Assembly (NCBI GenBank): GCA_003216635.1
Contig: QCIO01000003.1
Coordinates: 37,933 to 101,932, forward strand
Origin: Prochlorococcus sp. AG-402-L23
GTDB taxonomy: Bacteria; Cyanobacteriota; Cyanobacteriia; PCC-6307; Cyanobiaceae
DNA: 64,000 nucleotides
Direction: 5' to 3'
Positions 10,866 to 21,602 of this stretch are shown here, in pieces; positions within the stretch are counted from its first letter, which is position 1, and every line of letters starts with the position of its first letter. Made by a program: the position numbers and the translations under genes. The notes under the pieces are model-generated. The model was not told where the DNA came from, searched no databases, and saw nothing but the letters and a program-made list of their open reading frames with translations.

Positions 10866-11576
10866 ATGGCAGTCGCTCTTGCAGGACAATTAAGAGAAGG
10901 GACAAAACAATCCCACACTATGGCAGAAAATACTGGCTTTGTGGTTTGTTTTTTAAAAGGAGTTGTTGAAAAAAAATCTTATGGAAAATTAATAGGTGAT
11001 TTATATTTTGTTTATGAAGCTATGGAAGAAGAAATTGAAAGACTAGTCAATGAGGAACATCCCGTAATACAACCTATAGGTTTTAAATCATTATTCCGGA
11101 AAGAAACTCTTATAAATGATCTTAAATTTTATTTTGGTGAAAACTGGAAGAATGAAATTAATATTTCTCACTCAGCAAAAGAATACGTTGAAAGAATCCG
11201 AGAGGTCGCAAAAAATTCACCAGAGCTATTGGTTGGTCACCACTATACTCGCTACATAGGAGATTTATCTGGGGGGCAAATTTTGAAAAGGATTGCAAAA
11301 AAAGCATTAAATTTGCAGGGAAATGATGGTTTAAATTTTTATGAGTTTGAATTAATTGCTGATGAAAAGAAATTCAAGGAAGAATATTCCCTTACTTTGA
11401 ATCAACTTCCAATAAATCAAAAGACTGCTGATCGAATTATTGATGAAGCTAATCAAGCTTTTACTTACAATATGAAAATGTTTAAGGAGCTTGAAGGTAA
11501 CTTGATTGCTGTTTTAGGCAAGATTGTATTTAATTACATTACAAAAAAAGTAAGGAAAGGAAGCACCGAGACCTAG
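10866..11576 (+). CDS. ho1: Heme oxygenase
   Basis: LREGTKQSHTMAENTGFV and HHYTRYIGDLSGGQILKRIAKKAL signature. Confidence 0.97.
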   Translation: MAVALAGQLREGTKQSHTMAENTGFVVCFLKGVVEKKSYGKLIGDLYFVYEAMEEEIERLVNEEHPVIQPIGFKSLFRKETLINDLKFYFGENWKNEINISHSAKEYVERIREVAKNSPELLVGHHYTRYIGDLSGGQILKRIAKKALNLQGNDGLNFYEFELIADEKKFKEEYSLTLNQLPINQKTADRIIDEANQAFTYNMKMFKELEGNLIAVLGKIVFNYITKKVRKGSTET

Positions 11577-11582
11577 TAATTT

Positions 11583-12293
11583 ATGTTTGATTCATTAGTT
11601 GATTTCCTTAAAACCAATATTGATGAATTAAATGGTCATGAAGTAAAAATATCTAGTGAATTCAAAGAACATCACAATGAAGACTCAAAATATATTATTA
11701 AAAATTGGCTTTTTTCATCTCCCGAATATAGAAAGTGGCGAATAACAAGATTAGAGGGTGGCAAAAAACTGCAAGTTTTTAATACGGTCGCATATCCAAA
11801 TTTTGATAGTGAAATGCCTATTTTAGGAGCTGATATTTTATGGTTTGGAACTTCTCAAAAGTTATTAGCAATACTTGATTATCAACCTTTGATTCAAGAA
11901 GTCAATTATCTTGAAAAATATTGTTCAAGTTTAGGTAGTATTAAGAAAAAATATTCTGCATTTGATAATAATAAAATGAAGAATATATATGATTCAAAAA
12001 AGTATTTTTCTCCATGGGTGATTATATGTAGAGGAAATAAATTAAATCTTGATAGAGATTTAAATAATATATTCCATTCATTTGTAAATAATTATTTGAA
12101 CATTTATAAATCTAATCCTGTTAATCAATTTTTAAATGCAGAAGAAATAAAGATTAATCAAATTAAATATGATAAGTACAGTTTTGAAAAAGACCCTGCA
12201 GATAAATTGTTTAAATCTTTTTTTGGAGAAAAATGGACAAAAAAATTTATCAATAAATTTCTTTTTACATTAAATAATGAGATTATTGATTGA
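11583..12293 (+). CDS. pebA: 15,16-dihydrobiliverdin:ferredoxin oxidoreductase
   Basis: Ferredoxin-dependent bilin reductase; position between ho1 and peb[22 protein letters not shown]-terminus. Confidence 0.9.
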   Translation: MFDSLVDFLKTNIDELNGHEVKISSEFKEHHNEDSKYIIKNWLFSSPEYRKWRITRLEGGKKLQVFNTVAYPNFDSEMPILGADILWFGTSQKLLAILDYQPLIQEVNYLEKYCSSLGSIKKKYSAFDNNKMKNIYDSKKYFSPWVIICRGNKLNLDRDLNNIFHSFVNNYLNIYKSNPVNQFLNAEEIKINQIKYDKYSFEKDPADKLFKSFFGEKWTKKFINKFLFTLNNEIID

Positions 12294-13067
12294 ATGTTAA
12301 TACAGGATACTATTTTTTATAGGCCAGATTGGAGATGGCATAATTTTCTAAAATATTTAACTAATAATTTAAGTAAATATAACTGTTTAGAAAAAATAAT
12401 ACCCTCCAAATATTCTTATAAAGATTCAACTTATGGTTCAAAAAAATCAAAAAAAAATGTGAATCTCTCTACTTGGAGTGTAATGCATAAAAAAAGAATT
12501 CAATTCGCAAGAGCAGTGTGTATAAATAGTCCAAATTATTCTGTTTTAAATTTTTTAATTATTCCTAATACTATTTATAATGTTCCATTTTTTGGAGTAG
12601 ATTTTGTTTCTCTACCTAATAGTCATTTATTAGTATTAGATTTTCAGCCTTCATTAAAAATACAAAATCAATACAATAATGAGTTATTAGAAAAACTTAT
12701 AACACTTAAAAATAATTGTCATTCATCACTCCCATTAGCAGAAAAAATGTCTGCAGATGTAGCTAGATTTTTTTCTCCAGGAGTAATCTGGTCAAAATTA
12801 CCAAAAGAAGAAAGAAGTGATTTTTTAATTGCTAATCAACTTTATACCTCATTTAAAGAATATCTTGATTTGTATTTGGAAATTCTTTTCGAAAGCAAAG
12901 AAGCTAATATTGATCTGCAGAAAGAATTAATAAATGGTCAAAATAATTATTTAAAATATAGGAGAGATAATGATCCGGCGAGGCCAATGTTATCGAGTTT
13001 GTTTGGTAAGGAATTTACTGAATCTTTAATTAAAGAAGTTTTATTTAATACTTATAAAGTCTTATAA
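12294..13067 (+). CDS. pebB: Phycoerythrobilin:ferredoxin oxidoreductase
   Basis: FDBR family; [18 protein letters not shown] and [18 protein letters not shown]; directly abuts pebA. Confidence 0.9.
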   Translation: MLIQDTIFYRPDWRWHNFLKYLTNNLSKYNCLEKIIPSKYSYKDSTYGSKKSKKNVNLSTWSVMHKKRIQFARAVCINSPNYSVLNFLIIPNTIYNVPFFGVDFVSLPNSHLLVLDFQPSLKIQNQYNNELLEKLITLKNNCHSSLPLAEKMSADVARFFSPGVIWSKLPKEERSDFLIANQLYTSFKEYLDLYLEILFESKEANIDLQKELINGQNNYLKYRRDNDPARPMLSSLFGKEFTESLIKEVLFNTYKVL

Positions 13068-13088
13068 TTTATTTAAATTTAAAATCAT

Positions 13089-13562
13089 ATGAAAAAAATT
13101 TCTGTTCTTTTTGTATGTTTGGGAAATATTTGTAGGTCTCCTGCTGCAGAAGCTATTTTTATAAGTCTACTTGAAAAGAAAGGATTAAACGATTGCTTTA
13201 TTGTAGATTCTGCTGGAACTGGAAGTTGGCATCTTGGAAAAAAAGCTGACTTTAGGATGAGAATTGCTGCAGAAAGAAGAGATATCAATATTTTAAGCAG
13301 GGCTCGTCAAATTACTAGCAAAGATTTTGACGAATTTAACTATATTCTTGCGATGGACGACTCAAATTTTAGAAATATTCAAGATTTAAAAAATAAAACA
13401 CTTTCAACTGATTTTTCATCAGTTAAAAAAATACAAGATTTTAGATCGGTTTTTAATGAGCAAGAAGTTCCTGACCCATATTTTGGAGGAGATGAGGGCT
13501 TTGATTATGTTCTTGATATTTTAGAAGACTCTGTAAATGGTTTTTTGGAAAGTATTTCTTGA
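13089..13562 (+). CDS. Low-molecular-weight protein-tyrosine phosphatase
   Basis: P-loop VCLGNICRSPAAEAIF; DPYFGGDEGF. Confidence 0.95.
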   Translation: MKKISVLFVCLGNICRSPAAEAIFISLLEKKGLNDCFIVDSAGTGSWHLGKKADFRMRIAAERRDINILSRARQITSKDFDEFNYILAMDDSNFRNIQDLKNKTLSTDFSSVKKIQDFRSVFNEQEVPDPYFGGDEGFDYVLDILEDSVNGFLESIS

Positions 13563-13564
13563 AT

Positions 13565-15097
13565 TTATTGATTCTGAGTCTCTTTAGGAATCTTGTCATT
13601 ATAAATATCAATAATTTTATCTACTACCTCATTAATTGAATATCCATCCGTAATAATTTCAATTGCGTCATTCGCTTTTATTAAAGGTGAAATTACCCTA
13701 TTAGAATCTTCAAAATCTCTTTTCTTTATAAGTTCCTTTAATGTATGGATATCTATTTCTTGTGAGTCTTTACTATTTTTGTCAGATTTTCTTCTTTTTG
13801 CTCTTTCATCTATGCTTGCAGTTAAAAATATTTTAAGTTCTGCATTAGGAAAAACAGTAGTTCCTATATCTCTTCCCTCAGCCACAAGTCCGCCTGATTC
13901 TCCAATTTTTCTTTGTTCTTTCACTAAGAATTTTCTTACTTCTTTAATTGAGGAAATTTTAGAAACGATTGAACTTATCTCTTGCGACCTAATTTCTTTG
14001 GTAACGCAGTAGTCATTAATAAAAACATCTTGATGTAAATTTTTATTTGATTTGAAAACAATAGAAATATTTTGAAGAATATTCTGGAATTTTTTTTCTG
14101 TTTTATAGTCAATATTTTTTTCTATCAAGAGCCAACTCAATGCCCTATACATTGCACCAGTATCTAAATATAAAAGTTTAAGTTTCTTCGCTATTAACTT
14201 TGTTACGGTACTTTTACCCGACCCTGCAGGGCCATCAATCGCAATAATCGGCCTTCTTTTCATTAGAAAAACGTGATCAATTAATCTTGTCTCCCCACAT
14301 CTTATCGCACCAGCTAGTAACGAAATATTATCCTCAATTCTTGCTTTTTGGAGGGTATGAGGGTGTAAATGTTCTAAATATTCAATTGAAATTTTTTTTG
14401 CTGACAGCTTTTTAATTATTGCTCTTAGACTGATCTTTTTTTCTTGTTGAAAAATTCTTTTTGCTTCTAATAACTCACTTGAAAAAAAACTAATCAATTT
14501 TCTTTCGTTTTTTGATAAATTTACATTACGTGAACTTAAAGGAATTCCATCAAAATCTCTTTGTGTAGGAATAGATTTAACAGCAACATTTAATTTCTCT
14601 GTTGAGATAAGATTCTTTAAAATTAAAAGTTGTTGCCAATCTTTTTCTCCTAGGTAAAGATTTTTTGGCTTGATGAGATTAAGTAACCTATAAACTACTG
14701 TACAAACGCCATCAAAATGTCCAATTCGATTTAATCCACATAATGCAGAAGATAATTCTATTGGAGCTTGTAGGAATTTAATATTTTTATTATTCGGTGG
14801 ATATATATCTTCATTACTTGGGATGAAGATGGCATCTGCGCCATTTGAAAAGGAGATTTTTATATCATTATCAATTGTTTTAGGGTAATTCTCTAAATCT
14901 AACTTGTTATCAAATTGAAGTGGATTAATAAAAATACTTACTAAATTAAGATTAGAATTGTCATTTTTTGCTGTTGATATTAGTTTTATATGTCCATTAT
15001 GAAGATTACCCATTGTTGGAATGAAGTTGATTTCACTATTTATATTTCTCCTCCAATTTTCTATTTCTTCAGTTTTCCTAATGATTAATTGCTTCAC
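13565..15097 (-). CDS. panC-cmk: Bifunctional pantothenate synthetase / cytidylate kinase
   Basis: PanC half (PTMGNLHNGH, SIFINPLQF) fused to CMK half (IAIDGPAGSGKSTVTK, LDTGAMYRA, EGRDIGTTVFP). Confidence 0.95.
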   Translation of the reverse strand: MKQLIIRKTEEIENWRRNINSEINFIPTMGNLHNGHIKLISTAKNDNSNLNLVSIFINPLQFDNKLDLENYPKTIDNDIKISFSNGADAIFIPSNEDIYPPNNKNIKFLQAPIELSSALCGLNRIGHFDGVCTVVYRLLNLIKPKNLYLGEKDWQQLLILKNLISTEKLNVAVKSIPTQRDFDGIPLSSRNVNLSKNERKLISFFSSELLEAKRIFQQEKKISLRAIIKKLSAKKISIEYLEHLHPHTLQKARIEDNISLLAGAIRCGETRLIDHVFLMKRRPIIAIDGPAGSGKSTVTKLIAKKLKLLYLDTGAMYRALSWLLIEKNIDYKTEKKFQNILQNISIVFKSNKNLHQDVFINDYCVTKEIRSQEISSIVSKISSIKEVRKFLVKEQRKIGESGGLVAEGRDIGTTVFPNAELKIFLTASIDERAKRRKSDKNSKDSQEIDIHTLKELIKKRDFEDSNRVISPLIKANDAIEIITDGYSINEVVDKIIDIYNDKIPKETQNQ

Positions 15098-15195
15098 TTT
15101 GTTTTTAAAAAATAAATCTATTTGATAAATAATTACTGGACAAAAGCAATCTTCGGAGGAATATCTATATAGTGAAAGTCTATCATTTTTATTTC

Positions 15196-16239
15196 ATGGA
15201 TTACAAAACATCAGGTGTTGATATAGAAGCTGGGCGAGAATTTGTTTCCGAAATTAAAAAGGCAGTTGAAGGAACTCATACATCTAATGTGATTGAGGGT
15301 ATTGGTGGGTTCGGAGGTTTGTTTAGAATTCCTATCGATAGTTTTAAAAAACCAGTTCTTGTTTCAGGAACTGATGGTGTTGGAACAAAATTAGAATTAG
15401 CCCAAAGTAAAAACTTTCACTTTGAGGTTGGTATTGATTTAGTTGCTATGTGCATAAACGATATCATTACTAGTGGTGCAAAACCGTTATTTTTTCTAGA
15501 TTATATTGCTACTGGTAAGCTTGATAAGAAACAATTATTGAGGGTTGTTCAGGGAATTTCACATGGCTGCGGAGAAAATAACTGTTCATTACTCGGCGGA
15601 GAAACTGCTGAAATGCCTGGATTTTATTCAAAAAATAAGTATGATCTTGCAGGATTTTGTGTTGGAATAGTTGATGAGGATAAGCTTATTAATGGTAAAA
15701 AAGTCTCTGAAAATGACTTAATAATTGCTTTAAAAAGTAATGGAGTTCATAGTAACGGCTTTAGTTTAGTAAGAAAAATTATTCAAAACAATAATCAAAT
15801 AGATAAAGAATTTGAAAAAGTTTCTCACTTAAATTTTTATGATGAGTTATTGAAACCTACAAAAATTTACAATAATGTGATTAACCAAATGTTATCTGAA
15901 AATATAGAAATTAAAGCAATGTCTCATATAACTGGAGGAGGAATTCCAGAAAATTTACCAAGATGTATTCCTTCTGATTTTATTCCTTATATCAATACCA
16001 GTTCTTGGGAAATACCTATTTTATTTAAATTCCTTAAAAAGAAAGGATCTATTCCTGAAAAAGATTTTTGGAATACTTTTAATCTTGGAGTGGGATTTTG
16101 TTTAATTATTGATAAAAAATTTAAGGACGCGATATTAAGTATCTGTAAAAATTTTGATATAGATAGTTGGGAAATTGGAAAGATAGTTCGAAAAAATGAT
16201 TCAACAATTAGTAAATTTTTGCCAGAAATTCTAACTTAA
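15196..16239 (+). CDS. purM: Phosphoribosylformylglycinamidine cyclo-ligase
   Basis: VSGTDGVGTKLELA, LGGETAEMPGFY, HITGGGIPENLPR; start trimmed from the 15172 GTG to ATG MDYKTSGVDIEAG. Confidence 0.95.
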   Translation: MDYKTSGVDIEAGREFVSEIKKAVEGTHTSNVIEGIGGFGGLFRIPIDSFKKPVLVSGTDGVGTKLELAQSKNFHFEVGIDLVAMCINDIITSGAKPLFFLDYIATGKLDKKQLLRVVQGISHGCGENNCSLLGGETAEMPGFYSKNKYDLAGFCVGIVDEDKLINGKKVSENDLIIALKSNGVHSNGFSLVRKIIQNNNQIDKEFEKVSHLNFYDELLKPTKIYNNVINQMLSENIEIKAMSHITGGGIPENLPRCIPSDFIPYINTSSWEIPILFKFLKKKGSIPEKDFWNTFNLGVGFCLIIDKKFKDAILSICKNFDIDSWEIGKIVRKNDSTISKFLPEILT

Positions 16240-16372
16240 ATTTTTTTAATTTTTTTAAACGAGTTTTAAAAAATTATTTTTTATACCCAAATGAAAAAGT
16301 TAGGTGTAATATAATAAAATTACCACCGAATTTATATCGGAAGTTTAAGTTTTAAGATTTAACCTTTATTCA

Positions 16373-17017
16373 ATGCCCTTTGCAAATAATCAAAGAATTA
16401 CTCGTAGACGTAGTTCAGCTGGCCCTACACCTCCAAAAAGACCAATAGGCAATAATTCTGAATCAAATGGTAGACAGGCTCAAGGCCCAAGACCAACTTT
16501 CTTGACACTAAGGGATCATGGAAAAGTTTTTGTCGCTGATTTACCTAATTTGTCCGATGGTCAATTAGCGCATATTAGTAAAGAAGCTAATGAAGTTTTA
16601 AATAGTTTGGAAAAAAGACTTATTGATCTTGAAAATGAACCTAATGTTAGTAATCCGGAAAACGATACGCTGATAAAAGCTTCTACTAAAAGAGATGTCA
16701 CACTGAGGTTTATTAAATCAATAGAAGAAGAACAAGAACATAGAAAGAATAATCCTGCTTTACGAGATGCTGCATCTGAATCGTTACCGAGAACTTTTCT
16801 TGAGGTTGCTAGGCATAGATTGCCTGGAGCAACTTTTGATTCACTACTTCGAGAGGCTCTTGAAGCTTGTGCAGTTGATGAGAGTGCTGAAGAAAATCAA
16901 GTTATTGATGAGCCTAAAGAAACTGTAAAAATTATGGATATACCCTCTTCCAACACTAATGCTTCACTTGTTGTTAGTATCGATTCAAGTGATGATACTA
17001 AGAATGACTCTATTTGA
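16373..17017 (+). CDS. Conserved cyanobacterial-type hypothetical protein with basic N-terminus
   Basis: 214 aa ORF; R/P/N-rich N-terminus, acidic helical remainder. Confidence 0.75.
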   Translation: MPFANNQRITRRRSSAGPTPPKRPIGNNSESNGRQAQGPRPTFLTLRDHGKVFVADLPNLSDGQLAHISKEANEVLNSLEKRLIDLENEPNVSNPENDTLIKASTKRDVTLRFIKSIEEEQEHRKNNPALRDAASESLPRTFLEVARHRLPGATFDSLLREALEACAVDESAEENQVIDEPKETVKIMDIPSSNTNASLVVSIDSSDDTKNDSI

Positions 17018-17171
17018 TTCAACACAAGAGTTAATAAGTTTTAAAGACCAAAATAATTCAAAAAATAACCTTACTTCAGAGAAAGATCCCATTTTATGTA
17101 ATCATTGCAAAAGGACTGCATCAAATGGTGTTAGATGTTTAGGAATGTGTGTAGCAGATAATGATTACTAA
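17004..17171 (+). CDS. Small Cys-rich protein (CxxC...CxxxC), overlapping preceding gene
   Basis: ATG at 17004 gives MTLFDSTQELISFKDQNNSKNNLTSEKDPILCNHCKRTASNGVRCLGMCVADNDY; overlaps previous stop by 14 nt. Confidence 0.6.
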   Translation: MTLFDSTQELISFKDQNNSKNNLTSEKDPILCNHCKRTASNGVRCLGMCVADNDY

Positions 17172-17210
17172 AATAATTCAAATTTTTACATAAGTAATCT
17201 GATGAAAATA

Positions 17211-17242
17211 ATTAATAAATCAATTAAATTTTATTTATTAAT
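17211..17242. repeat. Perfect 10-bp AT inverted repeat ATTAATAAAT-N12-ATTTATTAAT
   Basis: Read directly; intergenic between the small Cys-rich ORF and tRNA-Cys. Confidence 0.5.
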
Positions 17243-17382
17243 AGATATCGGGTATTATTTATCAATAATAAAGAAAAGATTATTTTTCTATATATCAATA
17301 AGTAATTGAAACTTTATACCCTTTATTTTAAATTGAAGTTCTTAGAAAACTTCATAATTAAATGCATAAAAAAATTAAATAA

Positions 17383-17452
17383 GGCGGCACCCAGATTCGA
17401 ACTGGGGATAAAGGATTTGCAATCCTCTGCCTTACCACTTGGCCATGCCGCC
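17383..17452 (-). tRNA. tRNA-Cys(GCA)
   Basis: Reverse complement GGCGGCATGGCCAAGTGGTAAGGCAGAGGATTGCAAATCCTTTATCCCCAGTTCGAATCTGGGTGCCGCC. Confidence 0.95.
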
Positions 17453-17494
17453 GAAAAAGATTCGATTAAGTCTTTTTATGATCTTAACAGTAAG

Positions 17495-18724
17495 GTGTCT
17501 CATTCTCTATTATTTATATGCAATGGTCATGGAGAAGATGTAATCGCATCGGAGATAATAAACAGATTCCTAAAAAAAATAAAAAATAAAAATATTGAAG
17601 TTTTGCCGTTAGTAGGAAATGGAGATGTATTTAATTCCATAAAATCAAAGAATTTTCGTAAAATAGGATATTTAAAAGAGCTGCCTAGTGGAGGTTTTAG
17701 TAATCAAAGTCTGAAGGGATTTGTGCTTGATTTGTTTGCAGGATTTTTAATCGATAATTTAAGAAATTTTCTACTTGTAAAACAGAAGTCAAAACATAAC
17801 TGCAAAATTATCGCAGTAGGCGATTTCTTGCCATTAATCTACGCTTGGAGTTCAGAATGCGAATTTAGTTTCATTGGAACTCCCAAAAGTGATCATACTT
17901 GGAGTAGTGGGCCAGGTTGGGATTTAAGCGATTTTTATCATAAGTTGAAAGGTTCTGAATGGGATCCATGGGAAATGTTTTTAATGAAATCTCCAAGATG
18001 TAAAAATTTAATTATGAGAGATAAAATTACAGCTAATAATTTGAATAAAAAAAATATTGATGCAAAATACTTGGGCAATCCAATGATGGATTTTGTTAAT
18101 GCAACAAACGATAAGATATCAAATATTATTTCTTTTAAAAGGATAATTTTATTAGTTGGAAGTAGATATCCTGAAGCTCTTAAAAATCTTGATAATTTTC
18201 TAAATTGTTTGCAAGATTTTGATTTATCAAAGGATTTGGTAATACTTTTGCCTTTGAGTATTAATGCGAATGTGATTCAAATTCAAAATTATTTAAATAA
18301 ATATGGTTTTATAAAACAGAGTAAAGTTAAATTGCTAATTGATGAAGATTCAGTATGGAAAAAGAAAGATCAATATGTAGTGATTGGAAAAGGTAAATTC
18401 AATTCATGGGCCAATATGGCAGAAGTTGGCTTGTCTAATGCAGGAACTGCTACAGAGCAAATTGCTGGCCTTGGAATTCCATCTCTCTCTTTACCGGGAC
18501 CTGGACCACAATTCACAAAATCATTTGCAAAAAGGCAATCAAGATTATTGGGAGGTAGTGTTTTAGTTTGCAAGAACAAAAAAATTCTTTTAAAACGTTT
18601 AAGTTTACTTTTGAAAGGCAAAGTTGATAGGTTAGAACAAGCAAAAATTGGAAAAAAAAGAATGGGGGAATCTGGAGCAAGTAAGAAAATCGTAGATGCC
18701 ATAAACCTTCATTTGTTATCTTAG
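17495..18724 (+). CDS. Lipid-A-disaccharide synthase-related (LpxB-like) protein
   Basis: LLFICNGHGEDVIASEI, SNAGTATEQIAGLGIPSLSLPGPGPQFTKSFAKRQ; ORF-track N-terminus reads through tRNA-Cys antisense, so start moved to GTG 17495 (tentative). Confidence 0.75.
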   Translation: MSHSLLFICNGHGEDVIASEIINRFLKKIKNKNIEVLPLVGNGDVFNSIKSKNFRKIGYLKELPSGGFSNQSLKGFVLDLFAGFLIDNLRNFLLVKQKSKHNCKIIAVGDFLPLIYAWSSECEFSFIGTPKSDHTWSSGPGWDLSDFYHKLKGSEWDPWEMFLMKSPRCKNLIMRDKITANNLNKKNIDAKYLGNPMMDFVNATNDKISNIISFKRIILLVGSRYPEALKNLDNFLNCLQDFDLSKDLVILLPLSINANVIQIQNYLNKYGFIKQSKVKLLIDEDSVWKKKDQYVVIGKGKFNSWANMAEVGLSNAGTATEQIAGLGIPSLSLPGPGPQFTKSFAKRQSRLLGGSVLVCKNKKILLKRLSLLLKGKVDRLEQAKIGKKRMGESGASKKIVDAINLHLLS

Positions 18725-18759
18725 TAAATGGCACTAGCTTATTAATTATTAATTCTTTT

Positions 18760-19026
18760 ATGTATCCAATAAATGATCGGCAATATCTAAAAATTTGTGC
18801 AGAGATTGCAAAAATTATGAGTATAAGCTTATCTTCTGCTAAAAAGAAAGTAGAAATTCAAATTGCAAAAGAAGGCTCGAAAACTATTCAAGAAAAAATA
18901 CAAGTTGCTCAAAATGTTTTAAAAATTTGTGAAAAAAATGATGGAGATCAATTAAGTTCTTCAAGAATACTTGATAAGCTTATGGAAACTCTTGATGGTG
19001 AAGATAATTTTTTAACTGAAGATTGA
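18760..19026 (+). CDS. Hypothetical small acidic/helical protein
   Basis: 88 aa ORF with ATG. Confidence 0.65.
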   Translation: MYPINDRQYLKICAEIAKIMSISLSSAKKKVEIQIAKEGSKTIQEKIQVAQNVLKICEKNDGDQLSSSRILDKLMETLDGEDNFLTED

Positions 19027-19029
19027 TTC

Positions 19030-19665
19030 TTAATGTTCAAATATATTTGAGAATTTTAGTATGTCTAAATCAGCATGCACAGATACTGTTTCGAAACATT
19101 TTTGAGCTAATTCATATCTATTCTCTCTTTCTAAGATAACTTTTAATTTATGCATAGCTTCAATTAAATATCTAACATCATTTGCTGCATAATATAGTTG
19201 ATCTTTTGTTAAATCTTCGTTGCTACCCCAATCACTACTTTGCGAGCTTTTGTCCAGTTCTATACCTAACAATTCATTAATTAAATCCTTTAAACCGTGT
19301 TTATTTGTATAAGTTCTTGCCAACTTACTAGCAATTTTTGTACAAAAAATATTTTTTGTATTAATTTCAAGATTGCATTTTAGAGCTGCTACATCAAATC
19401 TCGCATAGTGAAATATTTTAGTAATTTTGTCATCTTCAAGAAGTTCTTTTAAATGAGGTGAAGAAGATGTATTAAGTTCGATTTTTATACAGGATGTTCT
19501 TTTAAATTCATTGCATATTTGTACTAAACATATTCTATCTCTTCCATGAATTAAACCCATTGCTTCAGTGTCAATAGCTAGGTAGGATGATTTTTTATAA
19601 AGATTGTACAAATCTACTGTTAAATCGCTATAAAGAAAATCAATATTTTTATTTTCAATAGTCAT
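19030..19665 (-). CDS. rnd: Ribonuclease D-like 3'-5' exonuclease
   Basis: YLAIDTEAMGL (Exo I), FHYARFDVAAL (Exo II), YAANDVRYL (Exo III). Confidence 0.92.
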   Translation of the reverse strand: MTIENKNIDFLYSDLTVDLYNLYKKSSYLAIDTEAMGLIHGRDRICLVQICNEFKRTSCIKIELNTSSSPHLKELLEDDKITKIFHYARFDVAALKCNLEINTKNIFCTKIASKLARTYTNKHGLKDLINELLGIELDKSSQSSDWGSNEDLTKDQLYYAANDVRYLIEAMHKLKVILERENRYELAQKCFETVSVHADLDILKFSNIFEH

Positions 19666-19828
19666 TTTTAATAAGTATTTAAGGTAATTTAAAATTTAGA
19701 ATATTACTTAAGATTTTATTTAATTAAGAATTTTTATCTTATAAGAATATTTTACAGAATAATTCTAAAAAATTATAATATGATGTAACTTTAATTTTTA
19801 TTTTCGAGTTACTAGAAAAAATTATTTA

Positions 19829-20386
19829 ATGTCATATTCCTTAAATTCAACATTATTGCTGACAATTCTCTTGGCCATAGGATTATTTTTTTTTCTTAGG
19901 GCTTCCAGTAAAGATAGAACAACCATAGTTGAGATTTCATCTTCTCAGCAGCCAATTAAGGTTTTAAATGGTTTATGTGAATGGCTTAATTTGAGGGGAT
20001 GGAAGCAAACAGGAGGAGATTTTGAACAAAGAATTTTAATATTCAAGGGTCAAGTTGTTTCTAGTAAATTTTTAGCAATTTTTTTAGGTATTCTTGGCGG
20101 TTTTGGTTCTTGTGCTTTGGGATTAGTAATTATTCAAATATATCCTGAATTAGGTTGGTGGCCTATTCTTTTGGGATTAATTGGTGGCCCTTTGTCTGGA
20201 ATTGTTTATTTTAAAAAATCAGCAAGAGAGGAGAAATTTGAATTAAGGTTGATCAAAGAAAATGAAAATGATTCAACTTTTATGAGACTTAGAGCCCATA
20301 GGGATGAATTAATCTCTTTGGAAAATGAACTCGGAGAAAAACTTCAATTGAAAAGTGACGGTTCTTTATTTAAAACACCTATTTAA
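19829..20386 (+). CDS. Membrane protein, probable CCB-type cofactor assembly of complex C (cytochrome b6f) subunit
   Basis: N-terminal TM, LRASSKDRT, GGFGSCALGL and GWWPILLGLIGGPLSG; resembles cyanobacterial CCB family. Confidence 0.6.
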   Translation: MSYSLNSTLLLTILLAIGLFFFLRASSKDRTTIVEISSSQQPIKVLNGLCEWLNLRGWKQTGGDFEQRILIFKGQVVSSKFLAIFLGILGGFGSCALGLVIIQIYPELGWWPILLGLIGGPLSGIVYFKKSAREEKFELRLIKENENDSTFMRLRAHRDELISLENELGEKLQLKSDGSLFKTPI

Positions 20387-20414
20387 GATACTTGAAAATT
20401 TTATTCGATAATTT

Positions 20415-21443
20415 TTAATCAAAAATATTATTCTCTATACAGAATTTCTCTAACTCTTTATCATTTTCCCAATCTTGGGGTTTTGTAAAAATTGATGTGA
20501 GAAATTCCTCTCTAGAACCATTTTTAGTTTTATATCCATATTCCCATCTAGCCAAAGGCGGTAAGGACATTAATATAGATTCAGTTCTGCCATTTGTTTG
20601 TAGTCCAAAAATCGTCCCTCTATCCCAAACTAAATTGAATTCGACATATCTACCTCTTCGATATAGCTGGAATTCTCTTTCCTTCGATGAATATGTTTGA
20701 GAAGCTCTTTTTTCAATAATAGGCAAATATGAAGGGAGGAATGCCTGCCCACAGTTTTCCGCTAAAGAAAATAAATTATCCCAATTTAAATTAGATCTGC
20801 CAATATTTTGCGAAGCTTTTGATGCTTCTCCATTTTGATTATTTCCTCTATAGATATTGCCTGAACCATTTTGATAATCATAAAAAATACCTCCTATGCC
20901 TCTAGATTCATTTCTATGCTTCAAGAAGAAATATTCATCACACCATGGTTTGAAAACTTTATGCAAATCTTGATCAACTTTCTCACAAGCTTTTTTATGC
21001 TCATTATGAAAATTCCTTACATCAGAAAGATAAGGATAAAAAGGGGTTAAGTCTGCACCTCCCCCAAACCACCAAACAGGACCAGCTTCGAAATATCGAT
21101 AATTCAGATGAACTGTAGGAATATAGGGATTCTTAGGATGCAAAACCATAGAAGTTCCCGTAGCAAACCATTCATGACCTTTTGCTTCGGGCCTTTGAGA
21201 GATTATAGATTTAGGTAATTCTTTTCCATGTACTTCCGAGAAATTTACTCCTGCTTGCTCAAAAATAGAACCATTTTTCAATACTCTTGATCTTCCACCA
21301 CCACCTTCGCCTCTTAGCCAGGATTCCTCTGTAAATTTCCCTTTGCCATCTACATTTTCAAGTCCCGAACAAATTTTGTCTTGTAGAGTTAATAAGAGAT
21401 TTTTAGTTTTTTCTCTCGAGTTTTTAGGAGGTTCTTTCAACAT
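20415..21443 (-). CDS. hemF: Coproporphyrinogen III oxidase, aerobic
   Basis: [69 protein letters not shown]. Confidence 0.97.
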   Translation of the reverse strand: MLKEPPKNSREKTKNLLLTLQDKICSGLENVDGKGKFTEESWLRGEGGGGRSRVLKNGSIFEQAGVNFSEVHGKELPKSIISQRPEAKGHEWFATGTSMVLHPKNPYIPTVHLNYRYFEAGPVWWFGGGADLTPFYPYLSDVRNFHNEHKKACEKVDQDLHKVFKPWCDEYFFLKHRNESRGIGGIFYDYQNGSGNIYRGNNQNGEASKASQNIGRSNLNWDNLFSLAENCGQAFLPSYLPIIEKRASQTYSSKEREFQLYRRGRYVEFNLVWDRGTIFGLQTNGRTESILMSLPPLARWEYGYKTKNGSREEFLTSIFTKPQDWENDKELEKFCIENNIFD

Positions 21444-21602
21444 GTATTTAGTAAATCTTGAAGAAAAAAAATTTTTTGGTTAATTGTAAGTTTCTCTTTA
21501 TAATTTCTCTTAGGGGGTCCTTATTGCCTATTATTTGATAGTTCGACATAGTTCTTAATCTTTTAAACAGTCGACTACCTTGTCAAAATATTTAAAAATT
21601 TA

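Noticed and set aside
13565-15097. panC-cmk fusion as a novelty
   Set aside because: This bifunctional fusion is established in cyanobacteria
18370-18734. Overlapping antisense and alternate-frame ORFs in the LpxB-like gene
   Set aside because: Shadow ORFs of a well-supported coding frame
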